Below, piece by piece: positions 1 to 5,884 of a DNA stretch of 6,773 bases; the stretch's first letter is position 1, and each line of letters begins with the position of its first letter. Source of the stretch: JAWXUK01 sp044432725 (GTDB taxonomy: Bacteria; Bacillota; Clostridia; Oscillospirales; Oscillospiraceae). Below the pieces are notes generated by a model, which was given only the letters and a program-made list of their open reading frames with translations, was not told the DNA's origin and ran no database searches. Where the stretch lies: the NCBI GenBank assembly GCA_044432725.1, contig JAWXUL010000073.1:1-6773 (forward strand), written 5' to 3'. The position numbers and the translations under genes are program-made.

Positions 1-413
1 TTAATTACGTTAAGAAATGGGGTAAAATCGTTGCCTTGTTGGTTGTCGCTGTCCACTCCACTATTCACTGCGATGAAACGCACATTGTTTTCTTTGAACA
101 TTATTTCGGTATAAAATCCCACTTTTAGGTAATCTCTACCAATTCTTGACATATCTTTGGTGATTATTGTCAATACATTCCCTTGCTCTACCTGTGCAAT
201 CATCTGGTTGAATCCCTCACGGTCGAAAGTTGTACCACTCACACCATCGTCATAGAAATGTACGCAATTCTTGAAGCCATTCGTGTTTGCGTACTGTTCA
301 AGGTAAGATTTTTGATTCGTGATAGAGTTACTTTCCCCTGTTTGTTCATCATCTCGTGATAATCTGCTGTATAAAGCCGTGATTTTCTGTGTTTTGTTCT
401 GATTCTGATTCAA
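1..413 (-). CDS. Large serine recombinase (TnpX/TndX-like), N-terminal part, runs off the left edge
   Basis: This is the N-terminal catalytic domain of a large serine site-specific recombinase, the enzyme type that excises and integrates Tn4451/Tn5397-like elements. Visible are the YSRLSRDDE motif with the likely catalytic serine at residue 19, the DDGVSGTTFDR motif (55-65), KDMSRIGRDY with the two conserved arginines (90, 93), and FTPFLN near residue 130. The frame is open for 137 codons and is still open at base 1, so the zinc-ribbon and coiled-coil C-terminal part lies outside the window. I chose the TTG at 413 because GGAGG sits about 8 bases upstream; an in-frame GTG at 422 is the alternative but lies very close to the ribosome binding site. 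The gene starts about 40 bp inside the point where traG homology ends and reads away from it, as recombinases at element ends do. Family assignment is firm; activity cannot be judged from a fragment. Confidence 0.93.
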   Translation of the reverse strand, partial: MNQNQNKTQKITALYSRLSRDDEQTGESNSITNQKSYLEQYANTNGFKNCVHFYDDGVSGTTFDREGFNQMIAQVEQGNVLTIITKDMSRIGRDYLKVGFYTEIMFKENNVRFIAVNSGVDSDNQQGNDFTPFLNVI

Positions 414-454
414 GTTTGTCACCTCCCTCCTTGTGTGTCCTTAGTTAAGTATAC
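414..454. other. Probable mobile-element boundary inside traG
   Basis: Reading the minus strand, TraG-family sequence is recognisable up to the glycine of VTDPKG (codon at 456-454). The following codons (TAT ACT TAA) no longer match the family, where Thr is expected. About 40 bases further on, the serine recombinase gene begins behind AAGGAGGGAGG (421-431). The end of the recombinase-bearing element is therefore placed at about 450-454. The core dinucleotide cannot be fixed without the other junction, which lies outside the window. The boundary is inferred from loss of homology; no duplicated att core is visible here. Confidence 0.6.
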
Positions 455-968
455 CCTTTCGGATCAGTCACGCAAAATGAAGAATGTAACTGCATTAAGT
501 TCGGCTTGATGAAAAATCGAGTTTTACCAGAACCAGAACCACCGATGATAAGTACATTCTTGTCTTAGGGTCTGGGGGACGGCTACCCATCATCAGCCGT
601 TCTGTTTGGGTGAGAATCACATTATTCTCAAAAACAGGGTCTACAAAGGGTTCAATGTCCTTTTGATTTCCCCATCTTGCCGAGCCATGCTCCACACCAT
701 GGCGATATTTCTTTGCGTTTTTCCCTTTGGTATACACTGCAAACCACAAGCCTACCCCCATCAAAGCACCTCAAAAAATATCAACAGGGTGTAAACTAGG
801 GAGATAATTCTCAAAAGCCACATCAAAAGCAGGACCCATAGATTTTATCTTTTCTCCCAAGCGACCACCATCAGCAATCCGATATGCCATCGCCACTTTT
901 GTACCGAAGTACCCTGAAATGATATAGGGAATGTTTAGTATAATCTTCTTTTTTAACTTGCTGCTTAT
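445..968 (-). pseudogene. VirD4/TraG-type conjugation coupling protein, decayed N-terminal fragment
   Basis: VirD4-like coupling proteins are membrane-bound hexameric ATPases that pass the relaxase-DNA complex to the type IV secretion channel. Read as protein, this stretch gives family landmarks in order: NIPYIISGYFGTKV near the start, LPSLHPVDIF, AVYTKGKNAKKYRHGVEHGS, ARWGNQKDIEPFVDP, NNVILTQTERL, then the Walker A motif NVLIIGGSGSGKT and VTDPKG. It is broken in four ways. The start position, correctly spaced behind GGAGG, reads ATA (968-966). An in-frame TGA occurs at 773-771. The frame changes between about 566 and 558, just before Walker A. Homology ends at about 454, where a serine recombinase takes over. 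The ATA overlaps the pcfB stop codon as ATAA, where a coupled ATGA would be expected. The rest of the coupling protein, more than 400 residues in the family, is missing or displaced to the left. An internal TTG at 764 could give a short peptide, but it would not be a working protein. Confidence 0.88.
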
Positions 969-1495
969 CTTGAATGTCCTCCTTTGCTTAGAGTTTTGTT
1001 TAAGGTCTTGGATAGTTCCTTGGCAATATTGTTGGTTTTTTGCTTCGTTTTAAGATGATGTAATTCCTTTTTCACAGATGGATGTTTGGTTTTCTTTGAC
1101 ATTGCCTTGGAATAATCTACAAAAGCCTTTTCTATCGCATCATTATCTCTTGCCTTGAAAAAGACAACATACTTCGGTGGGTCACAAGATTTATCTTTTT
1201 TCAATGCAAAATCCACTCCGTACTTCTTGGCATAACGTTCAAAAGATTTGATATTATTATCTGTGATTTCAATATTGGTCATGCCCTGATTTTGCTTGCC
1301 CAGACGTTTCACAGATTGTTTTCCATGCCTGACAGGTGGATTTTTAATATTCTTTATTATCTTTGCTTCTTTCTCTTTGGCATTACGAATGAACCACTGG
1401 ATTGCTTTCAGCAACATCTTTGCTGTCACTCTTCCACCTGTTTTTCCAGTATTAAGTACAAGAGCCATTGTTTTGTTTTCTACTTCATCTTGCAT
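965..1495 (-). CDS. pcfB: PcfB-family conjugation accessory protein (DUF3801)
   Basis: PcfB proteins are small cytoplasmic conjugation factors that bind the coupling protein and relaxase and help dock the DNA substrate; the name comes from enterococcal pCF10. This 176-residue protein starts with the family-typical MQDEVENKTMALVLNTGK and GRVTAKMLLKAI, continues with a region near 72-130 containing NIKSFERYAKKYGVDFAL and KYVVFFKARDNDAIEKAF, and ends in a very basic Lys-rich tail (about 134-176). The ATG at 1495 is preferred over the upstream in-frame ATG at 1546 because GGAAAGGAG lies 7-8 bases before it and family homology begins there. The last codons (AAA GGA GGA) supply the ribosome binding site for traG, and the TAA stop overlaps the expected traG start, so the two genes were translationally coupled. 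The gene itself looks intact although its partner is decayed. Its place directly before virD4 is the usual ICE order. Confidence 0.88.
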   Translation of the reverse strand: MQDEVENKTMALVLNTGKTGGRVTAKMLLKAIQWFIRNAKEKEAKIIKNIKNPPVRHGKQSVKRLGKQNQGMTNIEITDNNIKSFERYAKKYGVDFALKKDKSCDPPKYVVFFKARDNDAIEKAFVDYSKAMSKKTKHPSVKKELHHLKTKQKTNNIAKELSKTLNKTLSKGGHSR

Positions 1496-1581
1496 GATTA
1501 CCACTCCTTTCCTATGAAATGTAACACTTATCTCATGGTGGTACATAGAAGTACAGGAGAAGAATTTTACTAAAGTTTATT

Positions 1582-1779
1582 TTATTTCTCCTTTCTTTCC
1601 TTCTGTTTTGATTTCCGATTCAGTGCCAAATGCTCTTTCACCAGATAAATCAGCATTGAAGCCGTAAACAGAAGATTGGGAATTTGGGATAGTAGGGTGT
1701 AATCTCCCACACGGCAATAGAAAATATAAAACAGGAAGAAGCATAAGCCATACCCCCAGTAAATCAAAAGTTTTATCAA
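1582..1779 (-). CDS. Small predicted membrane protein of unknown function
   Basis: This 65-residue ORF starts at TTG (1779) with AAAGGA about 11 bases upstream. It has two hydrophobic segments, roughly residues 3-24 (Phe/Tyr/Leu-rich, including CFFLFYIFYC) and 29-47 (LLSQIPNLLFTASMLIYL), then a short, strongly basic Lys/Arg/Glu tail (RKSKQKERKEK). That pattern fits a two-pass inner-membrane peptide with its tail in the cytoplasm. I do not recognise a family. A competing frame over the same DNA (GTG at 1789, 70 codons) has its ribosome binding site almost touching the start and gives a less protein-like sequence, so I prefer this one. It lies between repA and pcfB, where such ICEs often carry small unannotated genes. 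A link to the conjugation machinery is a guess from position only. Confidence 0.5.
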   Translation of the reverse strand: MIKLLIYWGYGLCFFLFYIFYCRVGDYTLLSQIPNLLFTASMLIYLVKEHLALNRKSKQKERKEK

Positions 1780-1801
1780 AGTATTTCACATCCTTTCGTT
1801 C

Positions 1802-1831
1802 TTACGTTCCATCTCTCACGGTGGAACGTAA
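1802..1831 (-). promoter_or_regulatory. Perfect 10-bp inverted repeat between two small ORFs
   Basis: The arms ttacgttcca (1802-1811) and tggaacgtaa (1822-1831) are exact inverted repeats with a 10-base loop. In the minus-strand transcript the hairpin contains the stop codon of the 52-codon ORF in its loop region and ends about 8 bases before the AAAGGA that serves the membrane-protein ORF. No T run follows, so it is not a classical terminator. It could stabilise or separate the message, control translation of the next ORF, or be a protein-binding site. The repeat is directly visible; the function is inferred. Confidence 0.55.
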
Positions 1832-1974
1832 AGATATAATTTCAATGGCAAACGAAGAATGATTGGATAGCTGACTTTCCCACTGACGAAAGTTACTGTC
1901 TTAGTCAGCTTCTTTGCTGCCACTGAATGAATTATCTGACGTATCTCTCGAAAACTCACATAACTTTCTATCAT
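1816..1974 (-). CDS. Small basic ORF downstream of repA, unknown function
   Basis: This 52-codon ORF begins at ATG 1974 behind GGAAGGAGAGAAG, one of the best ribosome binding sites in the window, which starts within bases of the repA stop codon. The product starts MIESYVSFREIRQIIHSVAA and ends in LPLKLYLYVPP. It is basic (about seven Lys/Arg in the middle) with a mildly hydrophobic C-terminal third but no clear membrane helix. I recognise no family. Its tight spacing behind repA suggests the same transcript. The main support is the start signal and position. It could instead be a short regulatory leader peptide for the hairpin that overlaps its stop codon and for the ORF that follows. Confidence 0.5.
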   Translation of the reverse strand: MIESYVSFREIRQIIHSVAAKKLTKTVTFVSGKVSYPIILRLPLKLYLYVPP

Positions 1975-1986
1975 CTTCTCTCCTTC

Positions 1987-3243
1987 CTAGCCGTATAATC
2001 TATGAAACCCTGCTTCATTCCGAATAGTCCCTTCACAAAGGGTAGACCAGATACAAGCCTTCATGTATTGCACTGGCAACTTGATTTTGCTTTCTTTGTT
2101 GGCTTGGATATATGCCGAGATGGTACAATCCATAATGCTATCCAACTTCACAGTACAGGCATATTCATCGTAAGTGATATGCTCTAGCAATTTCTCTAAA
2201 ACTTTAGCATAGCTGATACAGGCACCCTTCACTGTTGTTGGTTTATTGCTTGTGAGCATATCCAGTAATGCACTTGCGTAGAGTTTCTTGGTTCTGAAAA
2301 AGAAATTCTCTTTGCTGTACTCCTCGTAGTATTCTGCCTGACACTCTGATTCTTCCATGCCAGTCAAGAGATATATTCCTGTTTCCATCAGACTTTTCTG
2401 ATTACGCAAGTTGAACAAGAAGTAGGACAATTCTTCTTTCCCTTGCTGATAGGCTTTATCCAGTTCATTTTCTACAAAGTCAATGATTTCTTCTTTATCC
2501 CTCCAGTCCTCCCCCCCAGTTTCCACTGTAGGTGGCGATTGTGGAAAAGTTGGTGTGGGGTTAGGGGGGAAGGTTGGTTTTATAAAATCAGTCTTAGTCT
2601 GGTCAGTATTAGTAATATCAGTCTTAATTGGTGGCAAATTTTGCACATCCAGAGTGGCAATATTTGCTACTCTGGACACGCAATCTTTACTACTCTTGAC
2701 TGGTAAATCTTGCTCTTCTGGGACTGATTCTTCCTTGGTTTCAGCTGAAATTGTGGAAAAGTTTTCGGCTACTTCTGGTAATTTTCCAGAAGTTTTCCCT
2801 GTCAAAGGGGTTATTTTACTTTCATTTTCCACGACCTTTTCCACTGTATTTTCCTCTTTGTCTGTAGTTTCAAGAACAGAAGCAAAGTTTTTCACGAAAA
2901 GCAAATCAGGTTTTCCTAATCCTTGTCTTTTTCTTTCCAACAGTCCTTCATCTCTCAATTCTTTCATCACACTGGTGATAGTGCGTTGGCTGACTCCTAA
3001 ATTTATCTTTGCTTCTTCGTTGGTGTAGATGATGTAAACACGACCTTCCTTATCTCGCCAATTACTGGCGATGGAAAGAGCCACACGGTCTAGCATGAAG
3101 CTATACAAGACTTTCGCATCCGTGGAGAGTTTCTTAAATCTTTCTTCAGAAAAAAGGAGTTTTGGCAGACGGAAAAAGGAAAAAGTTTCTTTTTCCTTGC
3201 CATAAAAATAAGCCAGTTCCAGCTTGTAAGTAACTTTTGCCAT
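1987..3243 (-). CDS. repA: RepA_N-family replication initiator with DUF6017-like C-terminal domain
   Basis: RepA_N initiators start replication of many Firmicutes plasmids and of the circular form of some ICEs. The 418-residue protein has an N-terminal RepA_N winged-helix domain (about 20-120) with the landmarks FFRLPKLLF, DAKVLYSFMLDR, GVSQRTITSVMKELRDEGLL and GLGKPDLLFVKNF. A low-complexity Thr/Pro/Glu-rich linker follows (about 120-250), then an acidic and aromatic C-terminal domain (about 253-418) resembling the DUF6017 region of ICE RepA proteins. The ATG at 3243 fits GGAGGTGTAAAGTG; a GTG one codon upstream is also possible. The stop of the preceding short paralogue is TGA in TGATG, overlapping this start by one base, so translation is probably coupled. 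The linker DNA carries direct repeats and a palindrome annotated separately. A run of seven C at 2511-2517 lies within the linker, but the reading frame is intact. Confidence 0.88.
   Translation of the reverse strand: MAKVTYKLELAYFYGKEKETFSFFRLPKLLFSEERFKKLSTDAKVLYSFMLDRVALSIASNWRDKEGRVYIIYTNEEAKINLGVSQRTITSVMKELRDEGLLERKRQGLGKPDLLFVKNFASVLETTDKEENTVEKVVENESKITPLTGKTSGKLPEVAENFSTISAETKEESVPEEQDLPVKSSKDCVSRVANIATLDVQNLPPIKTDITNTDQTKTDFIKPTFPPNPTPTFPQSPPTVETGGEDWRDKEEIIDFVENELDKAYQQGKEELSYFLFNLRNQKSLMETGIYLLTGMEESECQAEYYEEYSKENFFFRTKKLYASALLDMLTSNKPTTVKGACISYAKVLEKLLEHITYDEYACTVKLDSIMDCTISAYIQANKESKIKLPVQYMKACIWSTLCEGTIRNEAGFHRLYG
2587..2631. repeat. Three 15-bp direct repeats in the repA linker (candidate iterons)
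   Basis: Units start at 2587, 2602 and 2617, exactly 15 bp apart. Their first ten bases are atcagtctta, gtcagtatta and atcagtctta, so the outer two are identical and the middle one differs at two positions. On the coding strand they give a five-residue period around KTD and NTD. RepA_N plasmids such as pAD1, pCF10 and pSK41 carry their origin as repeats inside the rep gene, in this same central region. An iteron role is inferred from that family knowledge; the repeats themselves are directly visible. Confidence 0.6.
2648..2676. repeat. 29-bp imperfect palindrome in repA (candidate origin dyad)
   Basis: The outer eight bases tccagagt (2648-2655) and actctgga (2669-2676) are exact inverted repeats. 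The inner bases continue the symmetry with only a couple of mismatches around an AT-rich centre (aatattt). It lies about 16 bp beyond the three direct repeats, in the same linker segment of repA. The pairing of repeats and dyad suggests an origin or an initiator autoregulation site, but chance cannot be excluded for a single palindrome. Confidence 0.5.
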
Positions 3244-3671
3244 CACTTTACACCTCCCACTTGGAAAGAATGAATGTCAATGATGTTACTTTCTTCGGTT
3301 TCTTCGCTCCATTCCTCAATGATTCGGTCATATTGTCTAGGATAGATTAAATCAGGCTTGCCAAAACCACACTTTTTCTTCTCAATTAAGCCGATTTTTA
3401 CCAATTCACTCATGCTTTGTTGGATAATGGTGCGACCTACATTCAACATTTTCATGGCTTCTGCCACTGGAAAAATGACGTAGTTCCGATTTTCTTCATC
3501 TTGCCATTGTTCTTCTTCACTGGTTTTCATGAGTTCTAGCAGAAAACCATAGAGGATTCTCGCTTCACAGGTAAGTTCTTGATAGAATGGGTGTGTGAAT
3601 AAGAGTTTGGGAACGGAAAGAAAAACATGACCTTCCTCTTGTAAATCATAAAAATAATCATATTGTGTCAT
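3243..3671 (-). CDS. Short RepA_N-domain protein, paralogue of the adjacent RepA
   Basis: This 142-residue protein is essentially only a RepA_N winged-helix domain. It shares landmarks with RepA next door: FLSVPKLLF against FFRLPKLLF, EARILYGFLLE against DAKVLYSFMLD, and GLIEKKKCGFGKPDLIY against GLLERKRQGLGKPDLLF. It ends about 30 residues after that domain with an acidic stretch (EEWSEETEE) and has neither the linker nor the C-terminal domain. The ATG at 3671 is preferred because AAGGTGG lies about 7 bases upstream; an in-frame GTG at 3683 would lie within that site. Its TGA overlaps the repA ATG by one base. It begins about 30 bp after the terminator that ends the parB block. It may bind the same DNA as RepA and modulate initiation or repA expression; that role is inference. 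A degenerate duplicate is the alternative, but the clean ends and coupled overlap argue for a working gene. Confidence 0.8.
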   Translation of the reverse strand: MTQYDYFYDLQEEGHVFLSVPKLLFTHPFYQELTCEARILYGFLLELMKTSEEEQWQDEENRNYVIFPVAEAMKMLNVGRTIIQQSMSELVKIGLIEKKKCGFGKPDLIYPRQYDRIIEEWSEETEESNIIDIHSFQVGGVK

Positions 3672-3702
3672 AGCATTGACCACCTTTTTTCTAAAATAAA
3701 CG

Positions 3703-3743
3703 AAAAAACTCCCTTTGACCAGAGTTGCTAGTCAAAGGGAGTT
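3703..3743 (-). terminator. Intrinsic terminator after parB
   Basis: A perfect 13-bp stem has arms at 3707-3719 and 3731-3743 (aactccctttgac and its complement) around an 11-base loop. In minus-strand orientation it is followed by six T (3708-3703, partly shared with the stem end). It starts 17 bases after the parB stop codon, so it ends the small-gene/parA/parB transcript. The following RepA_N gene begins only about 30 bp later, so that gene either has a promoter overlapping this region or is served by read-through. Confidence 0.9.
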
Positions 3744-3760
3744 CATTCTTTTGTGGGTAT

Positions 3761-4660
3761 TCAGTTTTCATTTTTTGTTGCCTGCCATTGGTCTAAGAGT
3801 TTGATGATAAGTTCTTCTATTTCTGCCTTGGGTGTTTCTTTTGAGAAGTATTTGTTTCGGTCTATTTTGAAGCTAACCTTTTTCGCCTTCACTTCCAGAG
3901 GTATGAGGATACTTTCAATGACAGTCAGGCTTAAATTTCCATCATTGCTACACTTTTTCATGAATGTTGCTTGCTCTAAAGAGGGTGTTAAGGCTCTTTG
4001 TACCATGGTCTGATTGACGTTCTCCTGTTCCTCATGGGAGAGGTATGACAGTTCTACAGCCGTCTGAAAAGGCAGTTTTTTTAGGTCTACTAGGTCTAAA
4101 AAGTCTGGAATCAGTTCCGTTAGACGGATAAATCGTTGTATTTGTCGACCACTATCTTCTGTGTTTTCAGCTAAATCATCTCTTGTCTTAGAATGGTGGA
4201 CGAGTAGTCCACCATTATTTTCAGGTCTACCTGCCTTACGTTTGATGGCTTCTAACTTCATTTTGTAGGCAAAAGCCTTTTCACTTGGCAGAAGCATTTC
4301 TCTTTGAATATTGGTATCCACCATCTGAAAGACGGCTTCATCATCATCTAAATTACGAATAAAGGCTGGGATAGTGGGTAGTTCCAGAAGTTCACAGGCT
4401 TTTACACGTCTGTGACCTGAAATAATTTCAAATGCTCCTTGTCCTTTGGAACGTACAATAATAGGAGTAGTGACACCATGTTGCTTGATACTTTCTAACA
4501 ATTCAGTCAGACTTTCATCTTCCAACACTTTGAAAGGGTGGTCTTTGAAAGAGGATAATTCATACAATTTCAGTTGTACAACTTGTTCCCCATGGGTATC
4601 TCCAAATAAACTTGTGGATACTTTGGGTTTGCTGATTACTTTCTTTGTCTTTGGTTGCAT
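3761..4660 (-). CDS. parB: ParB/Spo0J-family partition protein
   Basis: ParB proteins bind a centromere-like parS site and load as CTP-dependent clamps, working with ParA to segregate DNA. This 299-residue protein has the ParB N-terminal domain (about 27-120) with PIIVRSKG, the nucleotide-binding GHRR motif at 82-85, and VDTNIQREMLLPSEKAFAYK (114-133) of the clamp region. A helix-turn-helix region follows (about 158-200) with SGRQIQRFIRLTELIP and LPFQTAVELS, then a C-terminal part of about 90 residues, probably for dimerisation. Length and domain order are normal for the family. The ATG at 4660 shares its A with the parA stop codon (TAATG), so translation is coupled. The gene ends just before a strong terminator. 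I could not identify a parS site. Family assignment is secure. Confidence 0.93.
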   Translation of the reverse strand: MQPKTKKVISKPKVSTSLFGDTHGEQVVQLKLYELSSFKDHPFKVLEDESLTELLESIKQHGVTTPIIVRSKGQGAFEIISGHRRVKACELLELPTIPAFIRNLDDDEAVFQMVDTNIQREMLLPSEKAFAYKMKLEAIKRKAGRPENNGGLLVHHSKTRDDLAENTEDSGRQIQRFIRLTELIPDFLDLVDLKKLPFQTAVELSYLSHEEQENVNQTMVQRALTPSLEQATFMKKCSNDGNLSLTVIESILIPLEVKAKKVSFKIDRNKYFSKETPKAEIEELIIKLLDQWQATKNEN

Positions 4661-5595
4661 TACCCTACCTCTCTTTCGTCCTCTTGGTAGTTTTCTTCGG
4701 CTTCTTGGATAACTTCTTCCTGAACTTCCTCCTGAATTTCTTCTACTTCATCAGGTAATTCTTCATTTTCTTCCGTTACTTCAAGAATTTCCTCTTCCTC
4801 GTATTCTTCCTCTTCGTCATCATAGCGAATCAATTCTCCAATTAGACTTTCATAAGCCAGTGCCACTTTTCCTTTTGGGTCATGGGCGAAGATACTTTTA
4901 CCATGCTTAGAAGTTTCTGCTGCTTTGGTAGAGGAAGGAATGATTGTTTCAAAAATCCGTGCTTTGTCACTGTATTTCTCATGTAAACTAGCAGAAGTTT
5001 CTTTGTATTCCTTGGTGCGAGGGTTCGCCATTGTCACCAAAATACCACCGACTATAAGATGTGGGTTTAGGACTTGTTGTACCTGACCTACGGTACGGAA
5101 CAGTTGTTCCATTCCTTTCACTGACAAATATTGTGCTTGGATAGGGATAATCACCTGATGGGAACAGGCGAGTGCGTTGGTGGTGACTACTCCCAAACTA
5201 GGGGAGCAATCTATGACTACCACTTCGTAATCATCTTGTAACAGTTGGAGATACTTGCCCAAAAGGTGTTCACGGCTCATTGCCGACACCATGTTCATCT
5301 CCGTATCCACCAATTCAATGTTTGCAGGGAGATAATCTATGCCCTCTGGATGCTGACGGATACCCTCACGAGGGTCAAATTCTTCTCGATTTTTCAGGTG
5401 TTCAAAGACAGTGGCTACTGTGATGGGTTCATCGTCTGGGTTTTCCAAACCCAAGGAAATTGACATACTTCCTTGTGGGTCTAGGTCTATGGCGAGGACT
5501 TTGAAGCCTTGTTTGGCAAGTCCGATTGCCACATTCACACTTGTGAAGGTCTTGGCAACTCCACCTTTTTGATTTACTACACTAAAAATTTCCAT
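4660..5595 (-). CDS. parA: ParA-family partition ATPase with an acidic C-terminal tail
   Basis: ParA is a deviant Walker-type ATPase that binds nucleoid DNA when ATP-bound and is released by ParB, moving the DNA cargo. Visible are the Walker A motif KGGVAKT (10-16) with the signature lysine K10, LAIDLDPQGS (34-43), Walker B VVVIDCSP (125-132), and ETIIPSS and AETSKHGKSI (216-235). Residue 14 is Ala where most ParA proteins have Gly, and the usual run of Thr after the lysine reads TFTS. The ATPase domain ends near residue 257. The last 50 or so residues are almost entirely Glu and Asp, which is unusual for the family and may be a flexible interaction tail. The ATG at 5595 has GAGGAGGTAAG upstream, encoded within the last codons of the preceding small gene, with one base between that gene's TGA and this start. 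The stop overlaps the parB start by one base. Confidence 0.93.
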   Translation of the reverse strand: MEIFSVVNQKGGVAKTFTSVNVAIGLAKQGFKVLAIDLDPQGSMSISLGLENPDDEPITVATVFEHLKNREEFDPREGIRQHPEGIDYLPANIELVDTEMNMVSAMSREHLLGKYLQLLQDDYEVVVIDCSPSLGVVTTNALACSHQVIIPIQAQYLSVKGMEQLFRTVGQVQQVLNPHLIVGGILVTMANPRTKEYKETSASLHEKYSDKARIFETIIPSSTKAAETSKHGKSIFAHDPKGKVALAYESLIGELIRYDDEEEEYEEEEILEVTEENEELPDEVEEIQEEVQEEVIQEAEENYQEDEREVG

Positions 5596-5596
5596 T

Positions 5597-5872
5597 TCAA
5601 CTTACCTCCTCAAATTTGTTGATAATACGTTCTGTTTTTGCATTGAACACGAAGTCCAAAGTATAATTACCTTCATGGGTTTTGTCTACAATGTGCCAGA
5701 GATAAGGGATATTGTAATCACTGTGAATGGAAATAAATCCCAATACCTCATACCCCTCATAAGTCAGTTGCTCTATGACCTGTTCCACAAAGGCTTCATT
5801 CATTGCATTTTCCAATTCCAAGCCACAAGAATCAGTGGAGTGTTGAGCGAGGACGGCTTCATATTTTTTCAT
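5597..5872 (-). CDS. Small acidic protein, third member of a paralogous trio ahead of parA
   Basis: This 91-residue acidic protein is of unrecognised family. Its core (24-63) starts MNEAFVEQVIEQL, passes through GYEVLGFISIH (40-50) and ends LWHIVD (58-63). A second part, YTLDFVFNAKTERI (70-83), follows. The same landmarks occur in the same order in the two genes upstream, so the three look like tandem duplicates. No signal peptide or membrane helix is seen. The likely fold is a helix, then beta strands with a conserved Trp. The start at 5872 has AGGAGG 8 bases upstream. The stop lies one base before the parA start, and the last codons (GAG GAG GTA AGT) form parA's ribosome binding site. The context suggests co-expression with the partition genes; the function is unknown. 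Confidence 0.82.
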   Translation of the reverse strand: MKKYEAVLAQHSTDSCGLELENAMNEAFVEQVIEQLTYEGYEVLGFISIHSDYNIPYLWHIVDKTHEGNYTLDFVFNAKTERIINKFEEVS

Positions 5873-5884
5873 GGTGAAAACCTC

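Noticed and set aside
1496..1546. Upstream ATG extension of pcfB
   Set aside because: The extra 17 residues do not match the family start, and the good ribosome binding site serves the ATG at 1495.
1577..1789. 70-codon alternative frame over the small membrane-protein gene
   Set aside because: Its GTG start is almost in contact with AAAGGA, and the C-terminal half is polar and lacks a coherent pattern. The 65-codon frame gives two clear hydrophobic segments and a basic tail.
2483..3028. 181-codon plus-strand ORF
   Set aside because: It lies wholly antisense to repA, is Ser/Val-rich with low complexity, and reflects the Thr/Pro/Glu-rich linker read backwards. It has no credible ribosome binding site or domain.
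3671..3720. Promoter for the short RepA_N gene (TGGTCA, 17 bases, TATTTT on the minus strand)
   Set aside because: Both boxes match only four of six consensus bases, and the -35 falls within the terminator stem. This is too weak to annotate.
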